A DNA stretch of 64,000 nt from Campylorhamphus procurvoides (taxonomy: Eukaryota > Chordata > Aves > Passeriformes > Dendrocolaptidae), in assembly GCA_013396655.1 (NCBI GenBank), contig WBMV01000268.1:310001-374000 (forward strand), in the 5' to 3' direction. Shown piece by piece: positions 56,101 to 64,000 of the stretch. A program made the position numbers and the translations under genes. Positions within the stretch are counted from its first letter, which is position 1. Every line of letters begins with the position of its first letter. The notes under the pieces were generated by a model that did not search any database, was not told the DNA's origin, and saw only the letters and a program-made list of their open reading frames with translations.

Positions 56101-56366
56101 CGAGTCACAGTGGCCATACTTTAGTGTTTTCTTTCTGTTTCTAAACCACACCATATGGAGCAAAGGATTTTTTCCAGAAATCACCAGTAGCATTTCCTAC
56201 AGTTTTAGCATACTTGCTTGATTTTTCTACATTCTTTCATGTGACAAAGGGGTTTGAACACGTATTATGCAGGAACCGAACTGCACAGAAAAAGTTATAT
56301 ATAAAAGAATACATGAGTTAGGGGACAAAAATCATCTATGCTACGAAAGTATAACCTATAGCTTAC
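53177..56366 (-). other. CPNE8: CPNE8 intron
   Basis: 3190 bp AT-rich GT-AG intron. It includes a 13-base A run at 54841-54853. I see no recognisable repeat family, exon or RNA gene in it. Confidence 0.88.
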
Positions 56367-56471
56367 CGGTCATAGTCTCCATTACACAGTGCTCTGACAG
56401 ATATCTTGAATGCCTGCCACACTGGATTTAATGTATTTTTTACAACTTCTGTTTTGTGGCAGATTGTAAAG
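56367..56471 (-). CDS. CPNE8: CPNE8 coding exon: C2B domain core
   Basis: 105 bp exon, acceptor ttattacag, donor gtaagc. The first base completes Ser56; 34 codons follow (residues 57-90), and two final bases CG start Arg91. It reads [18 protein letters not shown]... through ALCNGDYD, the strand-and-turn core of C2B with the NTLNPVW motif typical of copine and synaptotagmin-type C2 domains. The sequence appears essentially identical to human copine-8 as I remember it, which fits strong constraint. Length is a multiple of three. Confidence 0.97.
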
Positions 56472-58056
56472 CTGTAATAAAAAAAAAATATATATACACT
56501 GTATTTATTTACTTTTTCCCATGTGTCATCAAAACATAGAATCAAAAGAGCCGTAATCTGTATTCACTCATACAATGTCCATATAAAATTTAATATAAGA
56601 AAAAAGAAACATGGTGAAATCATGAAGAGGACAGACCCTTTGAGAGAGATTACAAAGTGAAGTGCTAAATCACTCTAAACCTAAAATGTTTTTACCCAAA
56701 ACTTCAACAAGAATTAAAACCATTCAGTGAGTTATTTCAGGCAAGAGTAGTCTCCATCCCACTTTTTAAACAGATCTTGGTCACAGACCCAAAAAGAAAG
56801 CGGACTTGTAAGGACTTGACTCTTGCTTAGCAGATTAAGAAACTGAGCTAAGGGAGTGATGGCTTTTGGAGTCTTACTCTCCATATTTTGTCCAGGGTTT
56901 TTTAACCAAGGCTATTTCAGGTAAAACCTATAAGCCTCTGTGAGATCCTATGATCACCTTCTCTCAGGTGAAATACAATGCATTGGTTTAATGCATTTTC
57001 CCTTCTCTAAATGATGCAAAATTAAAATTCATCTTTTGAACCCCTATCTTGGGGACTGAGTTTTTCAAAAGAAAACAGGAGGCAAGGTCACTGGTGAAAT
57101 CACCACTGAAAATCCTGATACAGTTGTAACTAAAGTTGTCCTTTGGATGAATATCCTCCTTACATTCCAAAGGCCTGTTTTCATCCTGGCTATGATTCAG
57201 AAGACATGCCTGAAGCTAAGAAACAGAGAAGGAAACATCTTTCTGCCACAGGTAGAGATTTACTGCCCCAACCTCCTGTTGGATTTGGGAGACCAATAAA
57301 AATCAGTGGCTCAACACTCACCTTTGGAAGGAAGTGGAGAAGCATGGCATTAAAGGCCAAGAGAAACTGCATATACCAGTGCTCCCAGTAATGCCCAGAG
57401 AAATTCCACCAATGACCTTAATGCCACTCACAAAGGAGCCATAACTCCTTCAGGTTTGTAGTTTAAGATATTCAGTGTTTATTCAGGAAACTGTCCCTAT
57501 ATCTGCCTCTGAGAGGAAAAGAGCAGGGACCACACACACGTACTCATACATAGATTTGTGTTAACAACTGTTCCAGATAAACTACTGAAAAAAGTAATAT
57601 CAAACATGTCCAGCCTTTGGTTTGATATGATGTTAGAGGTGAGGGCTAAGTTTCCAAGAAAACTTAGGCTGCCAGTAAAGCCCCACACAGGCAGTGTGTT
57701 GACCAGGGCATATCAAGTTTTAGCAGCAGAACAGATTAGTTTACTTTAACAAATTAAAACACAAATGTAGCAAACAGCCATTTGTAAGAAAAGAAAACTT
57801 CTATTTAGGGTATTTTTGAATTCTATTTCCTAGAACACTGTCAAAAAGATAAAAGATATTTCCAAATTTGCAGTATAAAATGTTTTTATCTAACACAATG
57901 TCTAAACATTAGTATATTTTGCATCTACAATTTCCTTTGAGAATTCTGTTTAATTTAAAGGCATACTATATCTTAACAAAAGTAACACTATTTAGTTATT
58001 CTATTACAATTAAGCTGCCTGGTGTTTAGCAGCAAAGATACTTAATAGGCATCTAC
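56472..58056 (-). other. CPNE8: CPNE8 intron
   Basis: 1585 bp GT-AG intron. It contains a plus-strand open frame at 57143-57391 of protein-like composition (see separate entry). A TA-rich run lies just beside the downstream exon at about 56478-56497. Confidence 0.9.
57143..57391 (+). other. Unrecognised open frame inside a CPNE8 intron, antisense
   Basis: An 82-codon frame from ATG to TAA. The same frame is open upstream of the ATG to a TGA at about 57059, about 110 codons in all. Composition is protein-like: DEYPPYIPK near the start, a basic run KKQRRKH, then a Pro/Gly stretch. I do not recognise the family. It could be the remains of a retrocopy or an old mobile element, or chance. No promoter, splice site or poly(A) signal ties it to a transcript. 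Confidence 0.2.
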
Positions 58057-58160
58057 CTGCCATCTTCATTGCTTCGAAGAAATACAAGGAAAGGATCAGA
58101 TTTCCCAAAGAAGTCCTTCTTGTCTAGTTTGTTCGCACAAAATTGCATTAAAACTGAATC
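58057..58160 (-). CDS. CPNE8: CPNE8 coding exon: C2B domain, calcium loop 1
   Basis: 104 bp exon, acceptor ctgtttcag, donor gtagat. It encodes 34 residues (22-55 of the visible protein) and two bases of a Ser codon. It starts [12 protein letters not shown] and includes [12 protein letters not shown], the first calcium-binding loop of C2B; Asp37 and Asp43 are the expected calcium ligands. Leu49 in FLVFLRS sits where I recall Tyr in human copine-8. The donor has A at +5 and is weaker than the other donors in this gene. Length is not a multiple of three, so skipping would break the frame. Confidence 0.95.
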
Positions 58161-60745
58161 CTGAAACAGATAATACAGAAAAATTACATACAACATGCAG
58201 TTTACTATAGTAAAAAAAAAATAAAAATCATTGACTAACTATGCAAATAGAAAACAAAAGAAATGAGGGTATCTGCCCTCTAGATGACCTCTACATATTC
58301 ACATTCATGCAATGTCCTCATAGTGCAGTTTGAATGGCTGGAATCAAGAATTGCTTTGTAGGAGGCTGCAGAGAGAGTAATTTTCTATGCTAAATGCCTC
58401 TGGATTTTTCCAGTATTTTCTAATATCCAAAATTGTGTTCTGAGGGAAGGAGATGCACGGGCAAGGATAGCATATTAGAATTAATTTTAAAAACTCCAGT
58501 GAGACACAACTCATTCCTTCACTGATTTAAACCTATTGTTGTCTGCTCCTGCTGTATGTAAAGCAAATGGTTTAGCAGATTGTTATTAAGAGTCCAGACC
58601 TGTCAAGAAAATGAGCCTGGAAGGTAACCAATACACCCATTCTGACAACCAATGGGGAGAAAAGTTTCTTCACTGTGGTCAAGCAAACTGACAGTCACAC
58701 ATGGCCACCTCTTTGGGCAAAATCAAGAATGCAAAAAGGATTATAAATACAAAGATAAACCTGCAGACTCACCAGCTAACTGAGGCAGAGTCTGCTGGAA
58801 GATTGTATTCCATAAACAGGTCTACAGGTCTAACAGCAGCAAGAGGATAAGAGAAAATATGGGCTCACCACTGAGTAGGGCAGGGGACCAGGTGACAAAG
58901 GACATTGCAAAGTCCATGTTTCTCACAGCTTTCTATGCCTTCACCTTTACTGCTAAGATTTGCCTTCAAGAATCTTGAGAACCTGAGACCCAGACCTGAG
59001 AAAGTCTGGAAAAAGGATAACTTGCCCTTGGTAGAGGAGGACCAGGAAAGGGAACATCTAAACAGACTAGACATAGAGAAGTCAGTGGGACTTTACAGGA
59101 TGCACCTGAGAGTGCTGATGGAGTTGTCACTAACGTCACTGGGGGGCCACCTTCAATTATCTTTGCAAAGTCATGATGTTCATGGAAAGTTCTCCCACCT
59201 TTGAGAAAGGGAAAGAAAGGGGATCCAGGTCAATTTTTCCTCAATGCCTGAGAAGATGATAGAGCAAATAATCCTGGAAAACATTTCCAAACAGATCAAA
59301 GACAAGTAGCTGGCTGAGACACTGTCATGGATTTATAAAGGGGAAAATTCATGCCTGATCAACTGGAAGCCTTCTCTTATCAAATAAGTGGCTCATTAGA
59401 CGGTGGGATGCGATATAGCGGATGTTGCTTATTTTTGACCTTAGTGTGGCTTCAGACACTGTCTCCCATAAAATCCTCGTTCCCAAACTAATGAACTACA
59501 GACTAGATAACTGGGTATTGAGGGAGACAGAAAACTGGCTGACCTGCTGGGCTTCAAAAGGTCATAATCAGTGGGACAAAGTCCAGTTGGAGACCAGTCA
59601 CTAGGAGTGTACCCTAGGTGTCAGAAATGGTCCAAGAATGTTGAACATCTTCATTAATGACCTGGACGATGGGACAGAGTAGACCCTCGCAAGTTTGCAA
59701 ACAATACAAAACTAAAACCAGCACTTTATACAACAAATGGTTGTGCTCCCCTTCAGAGGCATCTGCATAGGCTGGAAAAAAATAACCAACATGAACTTCG
59801 TGGAGTTCAACAGAGGGAAATACCACCTACTGCACTTGGAGGACAATAACCCCACGCATCTGCACAGGCTGCAGGCCAAACAGCTGGAAAGCAGATCTGC
59901 AGAGAAGGACTAGGGGGTCTTAGTGAACACCAAATTGCCCTTGGCAGCAAAGAAGGCAAACAGCCTCCTGGGCTACATTAGGAAGAGTGGTGACAGAAAG
60001 CTGAAGGAAGTGACTCAGCACTAGAAAAGAAAAGGCTCAGGGGGATTTTATCTATTTGTATAAATATCTGATGGGAAGGCGTAAACAGACTCTGCTTAGT
60101 GGTATCCAGTGGAAGAACAAGTGGCAATAGGGACATGCTTACAATGCAAGAAATTCCATTTAAATACAAGGAAAACCCTTTTTATTGGAAGTGTGGCAAA
60201 ACACTGAAAGAGAGATTGTAGAGTCTGCTTGGACTTAAAACCCAACCCTACAGAGCCCTTGAGTAACCTGCTCTAAGAAGAGCTGGAGGATTGGACTAGA
60301 CGAACTCCCAAGGTCTTTTCCAACCTCAGCAATTCAGGGATTCTAAAACTCTTTGCTATTCTGAATATGAGCTGCAAAAGTTTGACTAAAGTATAAAAAT
60401 CTGAAAAATCAGATAATAATTAATCCAAATACTAAACAAACATAGGTAGGAAAATATCACAAAGTATGTGACAGCTGGTGAGACAGTACAAAAAACTGAG
60501 AAAGGGAGGACATGAAGAAGCATGACAGAGAATGCAAAAGAGTGCAAGAGAGATTGAACATTGGCTTCTGCTTCTTTCTGCTTTTCCTATCTAAAACTAA
60601 GAGCAACTTACAGAGAAAAAGGTATCCTAACTTCTTACATAAATCACAGAATGCAAATTTATACATTATACCATTGACAATCCAGTGCAGTGTAAATCAC
60701 AAAATAATTTTCACTCTATTTTAGTAAAGTAATGAGCACACTTAC
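58161..60745 (-). other. CPNE8: CPNE8 intron with large CR1 insertion
   Basis: 2585 bp GT-AG intron. More than half of it (about 58830-60350) is one plus-strand CR1 element, antisense to the gene. The rest is unremarkable AT-rich sequence. Confidence 0.9.
58830..60350 (+). mobile_element. CR1 LINE, 5'-truncated, decayed ORF2 (reverse transcriptase)
   Basis: About 1.5 kb of plus-strand non-LTR retrotransposon. A 5' part resembles CR1 ORF2 (the GLAKED-like region near 58960, then 'gagaagtcagtgggac'). A reverse transcriptase core includes DTVSHKIL near 59456-59479 and FINDLDDG near 59650-59673. The 3' end 'caaggtcttttccaacctcagcaattc' lies near 60310-60335. The catalytic FADD box appears as FANN at 59694-59705, and the frame is broken by stops and shifts, so the copy is dead. 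It is antisense to CPNE8. The 5' boundary is approximate; the 3' boundary follows the decayed ATTCTG-type tail. Confidence 0.92.
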
Positions 60746-60809
60746 CCGGCAGCAGCCTAGTTCTTCTGCTGTTACTATGACTGTTCCACATTTCTTCCCA
60801 GGAATTCCC
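60746..60809 (-). CDS. CPNE8: CPNE8 coding exon (first in window): end of C2A-C2B linker
   Basis: 64 bp exon. On the minus strand it follows a pyrimidine-rich tract ending ttgcag and ends CGG before gtaagt. One leading G completes a codon from an upstream exon outside the window; then come 21 codons, GIPGKKCGTVIVTAEELGCC and R. This is the conserved linker leading into the copine C2B domain (human GIPGRKCGTIILTAEEL-, from memory). The exon ends in phase 0. I looked for the preceding exon, which should end near ...EKPIV, between 60810 and 64000 and did not find it. Confidence 0.93.
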
Positions 60810-63800
60810 CTGCAAGAAAATACAACCACATCACCTCAATTCCTTAATATGATGTATGAAAGTTACAACTGACACAGACAGTACAAGGTAAGCTTCCAAG
60901 TCACAAAGGTGATGGCAAGCAACAAAGTTTCCCTTTTCTGTGACTTGTCTCCCATTGATGTCTCATTTAGAGATGACTCTACAACTGATTTGCGAAAAGC
61001 ATTCTTTTGTAAATTTTTCTTAAACAAGATATACCTATTTAAAGCTATACACCAGCCTTATTTTACAACATTTACTCTGAAATGTCTATGAAGACACATA
61101 ATCTTACCATCATATCAGATACAGGAGTCACAAAATGAATTATAATTTGCCCAGACAGCAATTAAAAACATGCTGCTTGAACACCAGAAAGCACAAAACA
61201 ATTCCTCAGCATAAAGAACACAGAGGAACAGAAAAGCCACATATAATCTGATAGCATTCAGTGCTAGCAGCCTTTTGGAAGGGAACACACTCAACATGGA
61301 TGGTGGGGGACAAAGTACAAATATTCAGATGCAACTTTTTGCATAATACTATAAATAAGAAGCTCTGCAATATCCTACTGTCTACTAGCATGCCCATTAG
61401 CACACACCTTGGCACTTCCTTCCAGGGATTTTTTTCAAAAGTAATGCTATTCCTTATGCTGGCTTTATTTCTAGTTCTTTATTGCTTTATGCCTTTCTTG
61501 AAAATAAGGATTTGAATGTGTATTACTTTCCAATATCACATTAAGGGAAAAATATTTTCAAATTTATTCTGTTTTTTAGGTTTTTCTAAGAGAACTAGAG
61601 GGCACTCCTGTGCTTCTATTATGACAAAACATTAATATAAACACATACTGTTGTTCTTACTTTGTTTATTAGCTTCTTTAATCCTTTTGAATTTTTCCAT
61701 AATGCTCTACAACTTTAAATAAATTCAGCACACATGGTATAATAAAGAACTGGAGAAAAAACAGTTCTTGGAAGCACAGGAAAGTTTAAAAATTACAAAT
61801 ATAGGAGCAAATAGATGCAACTTTATTTGCAGGCTCACTGAAACTCTTGTTCAGATATTGATGATCAAGTTTATAAGCAATGTATCTGGGAATGCTGCTC
61901 CTATCCCACTGCAGTCATTTGCCAGTAGAGAGATACATGACCACTCTCCAAGATCTCCTCAGTACTACATGGCAAGTCTGAATTTCAAAAGGAAAACAGT
62001 GGATAAGGAAACTATTCAAGTTTTTGTTGTGAAATTTTTTATGACAATTCAAATATATATTAAATGTATGAACCTCTGCCATTTAATGCAGTATGACTCT
62101 TAACACAATACTTTTTGACAAAACAGGAGAATTTTCTTCAAATAACAAAATCATTCCAAATATTACACATTCACAATTCACAGTTCTATCAATATCTTCA
62201 AATCGTATGGTTTTAAATCTGACACCCTTCAACTGCTCAAGACCAAAAATTACCCATTTTAGTCTCTGTAGCAATAGGATATTGAAATTGAAACATCAGA
62301 TTTTCTAAAGTAGAAAAAGCTGCATTTTTTTCTTTTGAAGCTTCTTCTTGAGGCTGCAAAAACTTCTGAAATTTCACAGTAACAGCATTTCCTTACCTGG
62401 AAAATGTTTCAAGGAACAAATGACCATGATTTTGGCTTTGACAGGGAAGGAAGAAATAGAAATCTCAGAAATGTAACTAAAAAACCAGCATTCCCTGCAC
62501 CAGTTTGGTAGGTTATGCCAACTCAAATACAATTACCACTACGTGAACCAAAATTCTTATGACTGAAGTCTTTCAGCCCAGTTAATGGTGCCATTAAGGT
62601 TCTTTTTGAGACCTAACATGGGCAGTGACAGAACTCTGAAGAAAAAACCATGGAACATTTTCTTTAATATTAAAAATCAAATAGATTTATCCCTCTTTCA
62701 AAAGATTACTGTGCCAGATGCTTGATCACCTCCTCAAGAGCTGGAGGCTAGAAGGAAATTGTTGATAAGAAAACCCCACTTCTGGTAAATTAGTACCAAA
62801 GAGTTGCCATTTGAGAGGGAACTTTGTGCCACCTTGGCTGCAATTATAACATATGGCAGCTGACACCTGCCTGTCTCAAACTGGGGTTTGCACACAAAGA
62901 CATTTATGCGAAGGCACATGTTTCATCTTAAGAATATGAAGACCAAGAGATATTCAACCCTAAGAGATAGAGGTGTCTGGAATTATCACTCTGAAGGATG
63001 GGGAAAACTGGAGAGGCAATCCCCTGAAGATACTTGGGTGGGCATGCTGGGAAAAAATGAATTCTTGTTTTTTGAGTAGATGTGAAAAATACAGTATAGT
63101 CATATCTGAAAGCACTTGGGGCAAGCTTCAGCTTGACATATCATGTAGGTTCTTGAGCAAACAGGCCTTACAAAAAAGGACAATATTTACATGATATACC
63201 AAGTCCTGGCTGGTGAAGAGGTGAAATGCTTTATCAAGATCAGCACAGAATTTCTCTATAGAAAAGTTCTCATTACTCAAGAACTGAAATGTCTGTGAAA
63301 ATACCTCTACAGTACACACTCCATATGCTTGTCTTTAGTCTACAGGCATCAGAAAAGTATTGGACCATTTGCAGACACTAAAGAGTTTGTTCCCTTACAA
63401 GCCATTCATTAAGAAAAAAATACTTCAATGTGAAATCAGCACCCTGAAAATCACTTCAGTGATCACAGATCAAGCATACTGAACAAAATTTAACTAGCAA
63501 TAATGCCCTGTAAGAAAATAACAAAATAATTCTAAGCTGGTCTTGTCACCATATGAAAAAAAAATTACTTGGGAGATTCAGCATTACAGACCAGTCTTTC
63601 CAATTGCTAGAGAAATACTGAATAATATTACCTTGAAGATGAGTATGTAAGACTGCCACCTGCTTAATTCCAGAATTAATTGCCCATGTTCTGGTATTTA
63701 GCTGCCCAGGAATTGGTTTTATTGCACTGAAGGAAATTTATGTTTAGGCAACCAATTTCTCAGGGTAAGTTTCTCTGGCAAGGATTACAGATCAGGGTTT

Positions 63801-64000
63801 GTGGGGTAATAATGAGGCGATCTGTATCGTGTAACAACTGCCAACTCCAACATGCAGTGCTGGTTACCTGACACTCATAGGAGACGTAACATTCTAAGCG
63901 TGACAAGGCTGCAAACTGAACAAAGGAAAAGAAAATTCAAACAAGATCTATATTTTAGTAGATCCTACTGATTTGAGAGTCCAGCACCTGGAGGTTCTCT
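60810..64000 (-). other. CPNE8: CPNE8 intron (partial, continues beyond window)
   Basis: Intronic sequence upstream of the first exon in the window. It is AT-rich, and I see no exon matching the expected end of C2A (...EKPIV) or earlier copine sequence, no recognisable mobile element, and only short chance open frames on both strands. Confidence 0.8.

Noticed and set aside
59422..59604. 60-codon plus-strand frame as a gene
   Set aside because: It is a decayed piece of CR1 reverse transcriptase (DTVSHKIL).
61081..61300. Possible exon before a gtaag on the minus strand near 61108
   Set aside because: In-frame stop and no copine similarity.
62340..62460. Possible upstream CPNE8 exon near an apparent donor (gtaag on the minus strand at about 62398)
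   Set aside because: Translation does not resemble the expected copine sequence before GIPGKKCG, and no matching acceptor and phase were found.
63600..63900. Possible minus-strand exons before gtaat/gtaac near 63630 and 63857
   Set aside because: Peptides do not match the copine C2A end, and these donors lack support.

Overview
The window reads as vertebrate nuclear DNA, most probably from a bird. Two things point there: several pieces of CR1 LINE with the 3' tails common in bird and reptile genomes (ATTCTATG- or ATTCTGTG-type octamers after a 'cttttccaacct' block), and a multi-exon gene with compact introns of about 0.7-5.3 kb. There are no operons, CRISPR arrays, phage or plasmid genes. 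A turtle or crocodilian source cannot be excluded by eye.

The one gene I can support is CPNE8 (copine-8), on the minus strand. Fourteen coding exons, all with GT donors and AG acceptors and all in consistent phase, run from 60809 down to the stop codon at 23899. Together they encode 428 residues plus one leading base. They cover the end of the C2A-C2B linker, the whole C2B domain, a polybasic linker, the von Willebrand A-like copine domain and the C-terminal tail. About the first 136 residues (the C2A domain) must lie beyond 64000. The 3' UTR runs below 23899, with candidate poly(A) signals at 23528-23533 and 23325-23330.

Layout: 1-21.7 kb is intergenic and relatively GC-rich, especially 8-21 kb, with one CR1 fragment (about 2425-3008), simple repeats, small tandem duplications and two short inverted repeats with homeodomain-like cores, but no supportable gene. 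At 21.7-22.3 kb the sequence becomes AT-rich. From 22.1 to 23.9 kb lies the CPNE8 3' flank and UTR, and from 23.9 kb to the end CPNE8 exons and introns. The introns hold three CR1 pieces: minus strand about 25700-25765, plus strand about 26988-27135, and a 1.5 kb plus-strand piece at about 58830-60350 with a decayed reverse transcriptase. They also hold AT-rich simple repeats and two GC-richer islands of unknown origin.

I found no convincing new biological system. The most checkable points are the frame-neutral exons for the polybasic linker and a C2B calcium loop, a splice acceptor whose pyrimidine tract is a TTTTG repeat, an unrecognised antisense intronic ORF at 57143-57391, and the compositional boundary downstream of the gene. 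Comparisons with human CPNE8 are from memory and were not aligned.
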